DNA of 64,000 bases. It comes from Alkalihalobacillus sp. FSL W8-0930. Lineage in GTDB: Bacteria; Bacillota; Bacilli; Bacillales; Bacillaceae_D. This document shows, in pieces, positions 1-8,874 of this stretch. The DNA lies in NCBI GenBank assembly GCA_037965595.1, contig CP150183.1:248001-312000 (forward strand), given 5' to 3'. Every line of letters begins with the position of its first letter. Within the stretch, counting starts at the first letter, position 1. The notes under the pieces are model-generated. The model had not been told where the DNA came from. It saw nothing but the letters and a program-made list of their open reading frames with translations, and made no database searches. The position numbers and the translations under genes were made by a program.

Positions 1-26
1 ACTTGTCATGTCAGGGGGATTGCATT

Positions 27-881
27 TTATTTATTCACCTTTGTTAGTCCAGTCTCTTCCATACTCCAATCCCATAGCTTCTGAGCAAGTTCATCGTCAG
101 CTGCACGCTTTGAGATGTACGCTGGTTGTTCTTTTATAAAATATTTTCCTGTTACACCGTCTAGTTCGGAACTTGTAGCAAGATAAACAGCTGTTTTTGA
201 ACCTTGCTCGGGAGTAAGAAAAAACGGCTTAAGCATACGATGAATCGTCTTTCCGAATCCTGTATCCCGGTTCACTCCTAGATTTGTTGCAACGGCCCCC
301 GGGTGGAGAGCATTTACAGTCACACTTGTGCCTAACAATTCTTTTGCTAGCTTTCTAGCAAACAAAACATTGGCTAGCTTAGATTGTCCATACCCCTTCA
401 TCACATTAAATCCTGAATGTAATTGAAGATTATTAAAGTCAAGCTTGCCCCATTTGTGTGCACCTGATGAAACGATGACGATTCGACCATCAGAGGACTC
501 TTTGATTCTTCCAAGCAATAATTGAATCAGTAAAAAATGTCCAAGGTGATTGACACCTAACATTGATTCATAGCCATCTGCCGTCTCCTGTCGTTTTGTT
601 GAGACAACACCTGCATTAGCCACAAACATATCTAACGGTTGCTGGGATTCCAGAAATCGTTTTGCATACGAGCGAATATCATCGAATGAAGCAAGGTCAC
701 ATAGCTGCAATTCAACCGAACCCTTTGTCAGCTGCTGCTCCGCTTTTTTTAAGGCTTCTTTCCCGCGTTCCTCATTTCTACAGAGCATGATGACATGTAT
801 GTCTTGATTCGCAATGGCCACAGATGTAGCCAGTCCCATTCCAGAATTTGCACCGGTAACAATGGCTACTTTTCTATTCAT
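27..881 (-). CDS. SDR family NAD(P)-dependent oxidoreductase
   Basis: Short-chain dehydrogenase of 284 residues, cytoplasmic, of the retinol-dehydrogenase/WW-domain-oxidoreductase-like group. The glycine-rich cofactor motif TGANSGMG is at residues 9-16, the NAG motif near residue 90, and the catalytic YGQSK (YxxxK) near residue 168. The start at 881 (MNRKVAIV) is chosen because AAGGA lies about 10 nt upstream; a GTG at 890 is also possible. The gene is divergent from rap, with about 190 bp between them. The substrate cannot be read from the sequence. It is one of five SDR genes in the window and most resembles the one at 39414-40295. Confidence 0.9.
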   Translation of the reverse strand: MNRKVAIVTGANSGMGLATSVAIANQDIHVIMLCRNEERGKEALKKAEQQLTKGSVELQLCDLASFDDIRSYAKRFLESQQPLDMFVANAGVVSTKRQETADGYESMLGVNHLGHFLLIQLLLGRIKESSDGRIVIVSSGAHKWGKLDFNNLQLHSGFNVMKGYGQSKLANVLFARKLAKELLGTSVTVNALHPGAVATNLGVNRDTGFGKTIHRMLKPFFLTPEQGSKTAVYLATSSELDGVTGKYFIKEQPAYISKRAADDELAQKLWDWSMEETGLTKVNK

Positions 882-1070
882 AACAACCACATCCTTTTTA
901 ACCTCTCATTATCCGTCTATCTTACATTAGATACACTGTTATTGAATACAATAGTTGTTCTTTTTGAACGGTTTATCTATAAAAGAGATATGTATAACAT
1001 TGGGAAATACAAAAGGTATATATATTTGTTAATAAATGGACGATATACTATAGGTGAAGGAGGGTTTGTT

Positions 1071-2159
1071 ATGAAGGCTTTGATACCCGCTGAAGAAGTG
1101 GGGGTACAATGTGTAGATTGGTATAGATGTATTGTAGCCCAAGATTACGAGAAAGCGGATGCTTTACGAGTAAAAGCAAAAAAGTCTATTCAGAATATGC
1201 AACCAGATGACAAGGTAATCGCTTATTATTCGCTTGTAGAATACCGTCACAACTTAATGAGAAAAAACCTGGATAGTCAGTTAGACGAAAAAAAGTTAAA
1301 AGAGATCGGACAGATGGATCCCTTACTCAAGTTTTACTATTATTTTATGTCAGGACTTGGCGAGTTCTACAAAGCACATTATAAAGCGGCGATAAAGCTT
1401 TATATTAAAGCAGAGTCACTACTGGAGCATGTTGCAGATCCTTATGAACAGGCAGAATTCTTTCAACGTATCGGAGAAGGGTATTACCGTATTTATCAAT
1501 ATACCTTTGCTGAATCATATTTTGAAAGAGCTCTAGAAATCTTTAAGTCAGAACCAGATTATAAAGAAAAAGAATTAGATAATCGTCACTTACTTGCAGC
1601 AATCACGTCTGAAAGAAATCAGGAGAAAAAAGCAGAAGAACAATATATAAAACTAATTAAGATGGCTGAGGGTTATTCGGCGCCTTTAGCGTTAATTTAT
1701 CAAGGATTTGCCTTCCATTATTTAAGAAATAATCACCAAATCCAGGCAAAAGAGTGTATAATGAAAGCGTTAGATTCTCCTGGTCATTCATCTACCATTA
1801 ATGGGATGAAGAGTAAAGGTGAGCTTGCTTTTATCTATCTACGTATGGATAAAATGGATCAAGCCCTTCCTTTACTAGAAGAGGTTGAGTCTGAAGCGGA
1901 CAAGGTTAAAGATCTTGAATATCAATTGCGCTGCTTCATCAATCGTCATTTATATGTTGAGTTCAACCAGGATAAAGTAGACGATGCCATTAAGCGGATG
2001 GAAGAAGCAGAATTATATTTTGACGCAATCGAAGTCTGCCAGGACGTCTCTCGGTTTTATGAAAACCAACAGAACTATGCTAAAGCCTTGCATTACATGA
2101 AACGTGCTTTTCACTTAAAAGGTTTCCAATTTTCAATTGGGGGTGAAGTTGCAGAATGA
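1071..2159 (+). CDS. Rap family response-regulator aspartate phosphatase
   Basis: TPR-repeat protein of 362 residues resembling B. subtilis Rap proteins, which either dephosphorylate Spo0F-like regulators or sequester DNA-binding response regulators such as ComA. The N-terminal helical bundle carries the Rap-typical YSLVEYRH stretch, and helical TPR-like pairs (for example AAIKLYIKAESLL and AESYFERALEIF) fill the rest. The open frame extends upstream to about 795. The ATG at 1071 is the likely start because GAAGGAGG lies 6 nt before it and the upstream codons look like non-coding leader. The stop overlaps the start of a small exported peptide gene (phr), the classical rap-phr arrangement. Which response regulator it targets is unknown. 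Confidence 0.88.
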   Translation: MKALIPAEEVGVQCVDWYRCIVAQDYEKADALRVKAKKSIQNMQPDDKVIAYYSLVEYRHNLMRKNLDSQLDEKKLKEIGQMDPLLKFYYYFMSGLGEFYKAHYKAAIKLYIKAESLLEHVADPYEQAEFFQRIGEGYYRIYQYTFAESYFERALEIFKSEPDYKEKELDNRHLLAAITSERNQEKKAEEQYIKLIKMAEGYSAPLALIYQGFAFHYLRNNHQIQAKECIMKALDSPGHSSTINGMKSKGELAFIYLRMDKMDQALPLLEEVESEADKVKDLEYQLRCFINRHLYVEFNQDKVDDAIKRMEEAELYFDAIEVCQDVSRFYENQQNYAKALHYMKRAFHLKGFQFSIGGEVAE

Positions 2160-2278
2160 AAAAACAATTAACCGTTTTAGCATTGGCCATTTTGATTTGC
2201 ATATCTGGTCCATTTACATTGTCCGAAGGCCCTACTGATGTTGTAACACCACAAGGACAAGCCAATACAGGAAGATAA
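2156..2278 (+). CDS. Phr-type secreted signalling pre-peptide
   Basis: A 40-codon gene whose ATG overlaps the rap stop in an ATGA junction. The product begins MKKQ, has a hydrophobic export segment (about residues 5-22) and ends in a polar tail, GPTDVVTPQGQANTGR. This is the architecture of Phr precursors: exported by Sec, trimmed to a penta- or hexapeptide, and re-imported by Opp to inhibit the cognate Rap. The tail has no obvious pentapeptide with a basic residue at position 2, so the mature signal cannot be assigned; the C-terminal ANTGR or an internal segment are candidates. A hairpin terminator follows directly. Confidence 0.75.
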   Translation: MKKQLTVLALAILICISGPFTLSEGPTDVVTPQGQANTGR

Positions 2279-2284
2279 CTAGAA

Positions 2285-2317
2285 AGATGATTCTCCTAAG
2301 AGGATCATCTTTTTTTA
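2285..2317 (+). terminator. rho-independent terminator of rap-phr
   Basis: Arms AGATGATTCTCCT and AGGATCATCT form a stem that is followed by a run of seven T, starting 6 nt after the phr stop. Confidence 0.8.
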
Positions 2318-2416
2318 ATTTGAAGGCCTCATTGTTATAGAATGTTCTCCTCTCTTTTTTTGAATAATTATTCATTTTAATGTAATCTTATAAGTTGTAA
2401 AAGAAGGAGAATTCAT

Positions 2417-2698
2417 ATGGAAAACAACAACACATTAAATGATCATAAACATGTTTTAGCATTTATTATTCCATCTTTAATTGGAGCATTACTTTTCTTA
2501 ATCCCTTTACCAATAGGCACGGACGGGCAATGGACAGTTCTCATTGCATTTCTATCTAGTAATCTAGAATTATTTGTAAGTGGTGTAATTAACGAGATCT
2601 TAGCTATGATCTTGGTTCAATCGAGCGTCGGCGCACTAATTGGAGTAGGAACGGGTCTGGAAAGCAGTACCTCAATTTCACTTCTGGGATTGCAGTGA
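2417..2698 (+). pseudogene. YjiH-like membrane protein, 5' fragment (fused by deletion)
   Basis: The first ~75 codons encode a hydrophobic N-terminus (MENNNTLNDHKHVLAF, then IIPSLIGALLFLIPLPI) resembling the start of YjiH-type nucleoside-recognition/transport membrane proteins, which are normally several hundred residues long. Translation runs out of frame into aminotransferase sequence near 2645-2660 and stops at 2698. A good ribosome binding site (AAGGAGAA) precedes the ATG at 2417. The rest of the membrane protein gene is missing, so this is read as one side of a deletion junction. The family call rests on the N-terminal pattern only. Confidence 0.6.
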
Positions 2699-3827
2699 CA
2701 AATGTAGGACACAGACATCCAAAGGTTGTTGCTGCAATCAAGGAAATCAAGGATGCGGCCGATTACCTTACTCATGGGCCAATCGGTGTGATTCAATATG
2801 AATCCATTTTAAAACTAGCTGATGAACTAGCTGAGATTATGCCTGGGGATCTTGATTGCTTTTTCTTTGGAAATAGTGGGACAGAGGCAATTGAAGGTGC
2901 ATTAAAGCTTGCACGTCATGTGACAAAGAAACCCTTTGTCGTTTCATTTATTGGGGGATTCCATGGTAGAACGCTTGGATCAATGGCTGTAAGTAAATCA
3001 AAAAGCAAATATCGTTCTCATCAACATGTAAGTGGAACGTACCAATTGCCTTATTACCAACCTGGTGACTCAGAGAAAGAAGCGATTCAGAAATTGGATA
3101 TCGCAGCTGAACAATTGTTTGCACATCAAGTGCTACCAAGTGAAGTTGCTTTATGATTTTAGAGCCTGTTCTTGGTGAAGGGGGTTATATTATTCCTCCA
3201 AAATCATGGCTACAGCGTATTCGTCAAATTTGCGATGAGCATGGGATACTTTTAATTTTTGATGAAGTACAAACGGGTTTCGGTCGCACGGGTGAGTGGT
3301 TTGCCTCCCAAAGCCTTGAAGTCGTTTCGGACATTATGGCGGTCGCTAAGGGCATTGCATCAGGAATACCACTTAGTGCAACCGTGGCTAATCATAAGCT
3401 TATGCAACAATGGCCACTAGGTTCACATGCGACTACCTTTGGTGGAACTCCACTTGGTTGTGCTGCAGCCCTTGCTACAATTGAAGTCATCAAGGAAGAA
3501 AAATTACTTGAGAATACAAAGGTTGTAGGTGCTTATGCACGTGAGCAGCTAGAGGAATTACAAATGAAATATAAACGGATTGGAAATGTTCGCTCGATCG
3601 GATTAATGATTGGCATTGAAATTGTTGATCCTGATACTGGTTAGGGTGATGGACAAGCGGCGATGGAAATCCTAGATCTTGCATTACATGAAGGAGTTCT
3701 CTTTTATTTTAGTGGCAAGCACGGAGAGGTCATTCGCATGATCCCGCCACTAACGGTTACAAAGGAACAAATTGATGAAGGATTAGCTGGTCTTGAGAGA
3801 GCTATTAAAGCGTTTGAAAAGAATTGA
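2650..3827 (+). pseudogene. class III PLP-dependent aminotransferase, inactivated
   Basis: Remnant of a class III aminotransferase (GabT/ornithine or acetylornithine aminotransferase-like). From 2659 one frame reads [21 protein letters not shown], the expected N-terminal core, but the first ~40-50 residues are absent. Recognisable blocks follow: [31 protein letters not shown], the cofactor aspartate block [19 protein letters not shown], the PLP-lysine region [13 protein letters not shown], and [13 protein letters not shown]. The frame shifts near 3150 (EVAL then [11 protein letters not shown]) and a TAG at 3642-3644 interrupts it before the C-terminal part, which ends at 3827 ([12 protein letters not shown]). 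With three separate lesions the gene is not functional. Confidence 0.88.
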
Positions 3828-3860
3828 AATAAAGAAGCTAGATTAATCTTCAATAAAGAA

Positions 3861-3906
3861 TAGACAGGTATCTTAGAATTTGCTTAGATGCCTGTCTACT
3901 TTTTTG
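3861..3906. terminator. bidirectional hairpin terminator
   Basis: Arms TAGACAGGTATCT and AGATGCCTGTCTA are followed by CTTTTTT. It lies between the aminotransferase remnant (+) and the convergent VanZ-like gene (-). Confidence 0.75.
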
Positions 3907-3917
3907 TGGGCTTCATC

Positions 3918-4856
3918 TTAATTTAGAATAGATGAAATCCCTTTATTTAGTTCATAAAAGATGTTTTGACCCATATTCATTTCTGACAACTCTATATCCT
4001 TTAATATAACAGCAAACGGAATAGATTCTCCAGTTTCATCGGTGACTCTTATTTCTAATTCACTAATTCCTGCTATAGGTAATTGGAATGTCGTATCTTC
4101 TGTCTCATAATTATCTGAAAGGAAACTTATGCTATATATTTCTTCTTCAGTAGCGATAAATGAAAGATCTATTCTCTCCGGTAATTTATCCATATTTGCT
4201 AAAGTAGCGCTTCCCCTTAGTTCATCATAATGAGTATCTAAGAACTCAATTGTTGCTATGTTTTCTGTGAATCGATAATGGTCTTCTAATTTAAGATTGA
4301 AGTGAAGGTCAGGTGCTTCGCTTAACGGAATATAAGGACCTTCTCTTTCAAGATAATCGTTAAACGTAGAAACTAAAGATATTGTTAAAAGAGAGGTAAC
4401 AACTGCTGAAATAAAGATTTTTATCGTGTCTTTACTCGTTCGTTTGTGGTGTTTAGGAATGATTCGTTGTGATAAGTATCCGATGCTCGCTCCTAAGGTA
4501 TTTATAATAATATCATTGATATCAAAAGCTCCAAGTCCTGACAGTAATTGTACGAGTTCAACGATTGTAATAGATAGGATGAATAAAAGAATAAACTTAC
4601 TATATGTCGATCGAAACAAAAGAGGAATCATCACTCCAAAAGGAATGAATGCTAAAAAATTACCCATATTAAATAGCCATATAAAAAAAGTAGATCCATT
4701 AGGGAAAGCTAAAGGAATCGGTTCTAAAAACAAATTGTAACTCATCGAACGACTTAGATTTAATCTCCCAAATCCAAAAAATAGAAAATAGAGTGTTAAA
4801 AGTAGATAAAAGAAAAGAAACAGCACCATCCAATTGCGTTTTATAGTAGTAGTCAT
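3918..4856 (-). CDS. VanZ family membrane protein
   Basis: Protein of 312 residues with an N-terminal VanZ-type membrane domain of about five segments (residues ~8-170: LFLFFYLLLTLYFLFFGFGR, then LFNMGNFLAFIPFGVMIPLL, and LVQLLSGLGAFDINDIIINT, the conserved VanZ acidic/Asn block). A C-terminal extracytoplasmic domain of about 130 residues is rich in beta-strand-like sequence. VanZ itself gives low-level teicoplanin resistance by an unclear mechanism; most homologues are uncharacterised. The gene stands alone, with a terminator on its 3' side. The C-terminal extension is not part of the minimal VanZ domain and its role is unknown. Confidence 0.8.
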   Translation of the reverse strand: MTTTIKRNWMVLFLFFYLLLTLYFLFFGFGRLNLSRSMSYNLFLEPIPLAFPNGSTFFIWLFNMGNFLAFIPFGVMIPLLFRSTYSKFILLFILSITIVELVQLLSGLGAFDINDIIINTLGASIGYLSQRIIPKHHKRTSKDTIKIFISAVVTSLLTISLVSTFNDYLEREGPYIPLSEAPDLHFNLKLEDHYRFTENIATIEFLDTHYDELRGSATLANMDKLPERIDLSFIATEEEIYSISFLSDNYETEDTTFQLPIAGISELEIRVTDETGESIPFAVILKDIELSEMNMGQNIFYELNKGISSILN

Positions 4857-5009
4857 GTTTTCTCCTTAAACTTATATTTATCCATAAGTCTAATTGGTAA
4901 AGGTGACTCAATCGTGACACAAGAGTGTCAATCTAGTCACTTACTGATATGTTCTTATAATTACTTAATCGGTTTTAAAGTCCGTTCCAGTACGATAAAA
5001 GAGCAAAAT

Positions 5010-5038
5010 AAAAAAACAGGCAGTCACCTGTTTTTTTA
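5010..5038. terminator. bidirectional hairpin terminator
   Basis: AAAAAACAGG and CCTGTTTTTTT form a short GC-poor stem flanked by A and T runs, in the 660-bp space between the VanZ-like gene and the DUF3137 pair. Confidence 0.6.
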
Positions 5039-5097
5039 TCTTATATGACGGGTTCAATTATTTCATGAACTTCCCAGTGTAGTCGTTCGTTTGTGAC

Positions 5098-5220
5098 TCA
5101 GTTTAATTTCTTCGCTAGCAAAGATGCTTCAGAGAAGGTATTAAAGGTTTTATCCAATTGACTGCTTGAGTCCTTTAAGGTCTCCGTTGAACCATCAACG
5201 TTTCTTGTTAAAGAAAACAT
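5098..5220 (-). CDS. possible small ORF, perhaps a gene remnant
   Basis: Forty codons beginning MFSLTRNVDGSTETLKDSSS, preceded by GGAG 7 nt from the ATG, and ending in TGA. The same frame continues beyond the stop for 18 more codons (VTNERLHWEVHEIIEPVI) to a second stop at 5041, which could mean that a slightly longer gene acquired a stop. It has no recognised family. The remainder of the 4857-5520 interval shows only a terminator (5010-5038) and a small dyad at about 5236-5256 (TATAGCT and AGCTATA). Confidence 0.3.
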   Translation of the reverse strand: MFSLTRNVDGSTETLKDSSSQLDKTFNTFSEASLLAKKLN

Positions 5221-5520
5221 TCGGTCAACTCCAATTATAGCTATGCGTTAGCTATAGTTGCATCCTCTCATATATAACTACATTTTTAAACCCATGCGAT
5301 AAATTAAGACAAATTCTTTATTTGATTAAATATTGAGCTGAAGCAAATGCTTCAGTTCTTTTTGTAGGTACTTGTAAAAACATGTTTATATCTAACTTAA
5401 ATGGGATAAGGAAATAAGTCCTGTTGGAAAAAACCAGTGAAATCATACTCATTCCTCATGCAATGGTCAATTGTAGCCTTCACAATAAAAAGAGCGAGAT
5501 TTGTGGAAAGGAGTGGAAGG

Positions 5521-6654
5521 ATGAAGCAATTTCAGGATGCGTATGATTTGGAACGGTTTTCAAAATCAGAAGAGGAATTCGAAGCTTTTTACAAAGATGA
5601 TTTGCATCATTTAGCTGAGGAATTAGAGGAGAAACGGCTGCAGTTGCTTCGTGCCCATCGACGTCCGTATTGGATCCTACTGATGCTGACGATTGCAGCA
5701 GCGGTCTATATCTATTATTTCTTGGAATGGACGTACTTCTTGGCTATTCCTGGAGCGTGGATCTTCTACTGTCTGTTCTTTGGCATCAGCAAAGAAATGA
5801 AATTTCAGAAAGAAGAACGTCTGCTCAAGAGTCAGATCAAAGAAGAGCTACTAAAGAAAACGATCCATTTTATGAACCCGAATTTTGTGTATAAACCAAC
5901 CTATTTTGTCGCTTCCAAGCATTTTGTCGATGCGCATATTTTTGCAGATGCGTTTGATTATTATGGAGGAAACGATTTTGTTGAAGGCGATGTCGGGGAG
6001 GGGAATGAACGGACACGTCTCTTTTTCTCGGAGGTCACAGCCGACAAATTAGTGACATATGAACACCGCAAGCGAGTACGCCGTTGGAGAGAGGCCGCTT
6101 TTCAAGGGTTGTTTTTTGTCGCTGATTTTAACAAGGAGTTTGAGGGTCTCACAACCATCGTACCTAAGGAAAGAAGACCAAGCTGGTTCTCCAGATTTTT
6201 CACAAAGCGTGATGAAGAGATTTTAAAAGAGATGGAGACGATGGACCTCGAGTTTGATAAGACATTCACAGTGAAAACAACAGATGAAACAAAGGCCAGG
6301 TATATTTTAACGCCAGCTTTTAAAAAAAGACTCATGGAGTTTGCAAGTCAACAGCGTTCGAACAAATCGAATGCAAAATACCGGAAAAAAGAAGCGGCAA
6401 GGCAAGGGATGAATCAAATGAATGGTCGACTTGTACCGAAGAAACACCCCAAACCCTTCAAACGCGCAAAAAGCTACTTTACCTTCCTGGATGGGAAGAT
6501 GTATTTTATGCTACATACCAATCAGACTCATTTTGAATCAAACATCCATCAGAAAATTGATGAGAAGATGTTCAAGGAATATTATCAGGACATTAACCGG
6601 GCCATGCAGCTTGTTGATGACTTGAACTTAAACTTACGTATTTGGAATAAATGA
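5521..6654 (+). CDS. DUF3137 family membrane protein (copy 1)
   Basis: Protein of 377 residues. A charged cytoplasmic N-terminus (MKQFQDAYDLERFSKSEEEF) is followed by two adjacent hydrophobic segments at about residues 45-85, then a long soluble domain ending AKSYFTFLDGKMYFML...LNLNLRIWNK. This matches DUF3137 proteins, which often sit beside lemA; the function is unknown. The ATG at 5521 is preferred over upstream in-frame starts because AAGGAG lies 7 nt before it. A paralogue follows after 36 bp, then lemA, so the three genes probably form one operon. Confidence 0.82.
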   Translation: MKQFQDAYDLERFSKSEEEFEAFYKDDLHHLAEELEEKRLQLLRAHRRPYWILLMLTIAAAVYIYYFLEWTYFLAIPGAWIFYCLFFGISKEMKFQKEERLLKSQIKEELLKKTIHFMNPNFVYKPTYFVASKHFVDAHIFADAFDYYGGNDFVEGDVGEGNERTRLFFSEVTADKLVTYEHRKRVRRWREAAFQGLFFVADFNKEFEGLTTIVPKERRPSWFSRFFTKRDEEILKEMETMDLEFDKTFTVKTTDETKARYILTPAFKKRLMEFASQQRSNKSNAKYRKKEAARQGMNQMNGRLVPKKHPKPFKRAKSYFTFLDGKMYFMLHTNQTHFESNIHQKIDEKMFKEYYQDINRAMQLVDDLNLNLRIWNK

Positions 6655-6690
6655 AACGAAATGACCTGAATACTCGTATAAGGAGGAAGC

Positions 6691-7845
6691 ATGAGTAGCC
6701 TACAGTTTAAAGACGACTATATGCTTGAGCGTTTCTCTAAGTCGCCCGAGGAGTTTGAGGCATTTTACGATCAGGAATTAAAACAGATCGTCAAAGAGCT
6801 TGAAGCTGAGAGAATGAAGATGGTTGATCCATTTAAAAAGCTTGTTAAGAAGTATTGGATTCCTGCCCTTCTTGTAGCGATTGTCATGGCTATTATTGAT
6901 TTTTCTTTTCTTCTGATCCTTCCAGTTGGTCTCTTTGCACTCGCTCCAATGGTTAAAAAGAGATACGATGCATTCAACAGAAAGCGAGATGCCCTTGCCT
7001 CTCGTTTAAAAGAAGAAGTGCTAGGAAAAACCGTTCGATTTATGCATTCATCCTTTGCGTATAGATCAAACAGTGGCGTCTCCCGCTACAAATTTATTAA
7101 TGCTCATATTTTTGCGGATGAGTTTTCAACCTACAAGAGCAGCGACTATATAGTTGGCCGAATAGGAAATGAAGAGTCAGGTACGGAGGTTGAACTGTCT
7201 GAGGTAACGGCAGAGAAGGTCATGGTCTCTAGAGATCGAGAGGGTAACCTCGACCGAAAGGCATACTCTGTGTTTCAAGGGCTATTTTTTGTCGCTGACT
7301 TTAATAAAGACTTTCACGGACTCACAACAGTGGTACCAAAGGAAAAGGAAAAGAGCTTTCTCGCTCAGTTGTTTACAAAAGAAGATGAAGCGATCCTGCA
7401 ACCAGTGGAGACGATGGATTTGGAATTTGATGAGACATTTACGGTTAAATCGTCTGATGAAACGAAAGCACGCTATATTTTAACTCCTGCCTTTATGAGG
7501 CGGTTACTGGATTTCTCTACTAAACAACGAAAAAACCGGGTCAATCATCGTGCTGAATTATTGGACACGTTAAAAGAGGGAGTGGATCTGATCGTCAATC
7601 GAAAACGCCATGGCAGAACAACTCAAAAGGCGTTTGTTGCCCCTTTAGAGCATGCAAAAAGCTACTTTTCCTTCTTGGATGGGAAGATGTACTTTATGCT
7701 ACATACAGGAAGAAAACACTTTGAATTTAACTTACATGAGCCAATCGATAAAGAGCTCTTTATCGAATATTACGAGGATCTGAACCGGGCGATGGAGCTT
7801 GTTGACGAGTTAAATCTGAACTTACGTATCTGGAATAAGGAATAG
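6691..7845 (+). CDS. DUF3137 family membrane protein (copy 2)
   Basis: Protein of 384 residues, paralogous to the preceding gene along its whole length. Shared blocks include YMLERFSKSPEEFEAFY, HIFADEF, FQGLFFVADFNKDFHGLTT, METMDLEFDETFTVKSSDET with KARYILTPAF, and LNLNLRIWNK at the C-terminus. Two membrane segments lie at about residues 50-85. The two copies diverge most in the N-terminal third and in the linker before AKSYF. Start ATG 6691 has AAGGAGG upstream. The gene ends 16 bp before lemA. The duplication suggests a hetero-oligomer or divergence for different partners; this is inference. Confidence 0.82.
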   Translation: MSSLQFKDDYMLERFSKSPEEFEAFYDQELKQIVKELEAERMKMVDPFKKLVKKYWIPALLVAIVMAIIDFSFLLILPVGLFALAPMVKKRYDAFNRKRDALASRLKEEVLGKTVRFMHSSFAYRSNSGVSRYKFINAHIFADEFSTYKSSDYIVGRIGNEESGTEVELSEVTAEKVMVSRDREGNLDRKAYSVFQGLFFVADFNKDFHGLTTVVPKEKEKSFLAQLFTKEDEAILQPVETMDLEFDETFTVKSSDETKARYILTPAFMRRLLDFSTKQRKNRVNHRAELLDTLKEGVDLIVNRKRHGRTTQKAFVAPLEHAKSYFSFLDGKMYFMLHTGRKHFEFNLHEPIDKELFIEYYEDLNRAMELVDELNLNLRIWNKE

Positions 7846-7861
7846 AAAAGGAGAGAGGAAA

Positions 7862-8431
7862 ATGGGTACAATCATTCTTATTGTTGTAGGTATTATGTTA
7901 GCATCCATCATAGGTGTCGCCATCGTATACTACAATAAGTTTCAACGATATAACATTCATGTTGATAATGTCTTTGCGAATCTAGATGCTATCTTAATGC
8001 GCCGTGTAGATGAGCTGTCTAAACTGGTGGATGTTACACGCCAGCATGTGGAGGACGAAAACCAAGTCCTTCAAGGTGTCATCGGATTAAGGCAGCAAAT
8101 CATTGATGCGACAAATGTAGATGAAAAGGTAAAAGCGCACAACAATATGAACCGCCAGATCCCGGCATTTATGGCGCAAGCGGAGCGATATCCGGATATT
8201 AAATTTAGTGAAGCGTATAAGCACTTGCAGCGTTCCATTACAAATATTGAAGAGAACATTCAAGCTGCGCGTCATTCCTATAACCAATCAGTCGGTCGCT
8301 ACAATACAGAAGTGTCTACGTTCCCAGGCAACATCTTTGCCGGCATCTTCCGCTTTGGTCCAAGACCGATGTTCGAAGCACCACAAGAAAAACGTGAGGA
8401 TGTGGATCTGCGCGCGATGTTTAACCGATAA
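7862..8431 (+). CDS. LemA family protein
   Basis: Protein of 189 residues with one N-terminal membrane segment (IILIVVGIMLASIIGVAIVYY) and the alpha-helical LemA domain: YNKFQRYNIHVDNVFANLDA, RRVDELSKLVDVTRQHVEDE, RYPDIKFSEAYKHLQRSITN, and the terminal YNTEVSTFPGNIFAG. LemA proteins have a short extracytoplasmic N-terminus and a helical cytoplasmic bundle; their molecular role is not established. Start ATG has GGAGAGAGG upstream. The position after two DUF3137 genes fits the known LemA/DUF3137 association. Confidence 0.9.
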   Translation: MGTIILIVVGIMLASIIGVAIVYYNKFQRYNIHVDNVFANLDAILMRRVDELSKLVDVTRQHVEDENQVLQGVIGLRQQIIDATNVDEKVKAHNNMNRQIPAFMAQAERYPDIKFSEAYKHLQRSITNIEENIQAARHSYNQSVGRYNTEVSTFPGNIFAGIFRFGPRPMFEAPQEKREDVDLRAMFNR

Positions 8432-8492
8432 TGTTGTGTGCTGATGGAAGAAAATAGATTATACTTAAAGAAAAGGTATAGTAGGTGCCAGT

Positions 8493-8630
8493 ATGATTGA
8501 GATCTTATTCTTTATCTTTATGATTGTCTTCTTTATCAGCTCAAACAACATTGAAAAAAGCCTGAAACGAACGGAAGAACAGAACGAGCAGATCATTCAG
8601 TTGTTAAAAGAAAAACAGGAGAAAGAGTGA
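8493..8630 (+). CDS. small membrane-anchored peptide
   Basis: A 45-codon ORF: MIEILFFIFMIVFFISSNNI (one membrane segment) followed by a highly charged helix (EKSLKRTEEQNEQIIQLLKE). It lies 60 bp after lemA. GTAGG upstream could serve as a weak ribosome binding site. The stop codon lies inside the stem of the terminator at 8622-8654, so the gene would be the last of the DUF3137-lemA transcript. No family is recognised. Confidence 0.55.
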   Translation: MIEILFFIFMIVFFISSNNIEKSLKRTEEQNEQIIQLLKEKQEKE

Positions 8631-8654
8631 GGCGCGGTGCCTCACTCTTTTTTT
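8622..8654 (+). terminator. strong hairpin terminator
   Basis: A 12-bp perfect stem (AAAGAGTGAGGC with GCCTCACTCTTT), a 5-nt loop and a T run. The same 12-bp arms recur at 12441-12473. Confidence 0.9.
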
Positions 8655-8874
8655 GTGTTTGTAAATTGTTGGAAGGGCTCAGTTACTTAATTTCGGAATT
8701 CCAAAAGCAAAACTGATTATTTCTTTTAGATATATCTTACGGACTAAGGTCTATTCAAAAGTAATTTGAATAATCATTAACTATGATTTGCGTAATAACT
8801 GGTTGAACGTAGATTACGAGAATCTAGTAATTAAATCTGTATCAAAAAAAACTGGATTTAAGGGGGGTGTATGG

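Noticed and set aside
4426-4740. Plus-strand ORF of 104 codons inside the VanZ-like gene
   Set aside because: It is antisense to a well-supported membrane-protein gene, has no ribosome binding site and an implausible composition.
8869-8873. ATG at 8871 as start of the first ABC permease
   Set aside because: It is out of frame with the permease; TTG 8875 is in frame and correctly spaced from AAGGGGGGT.
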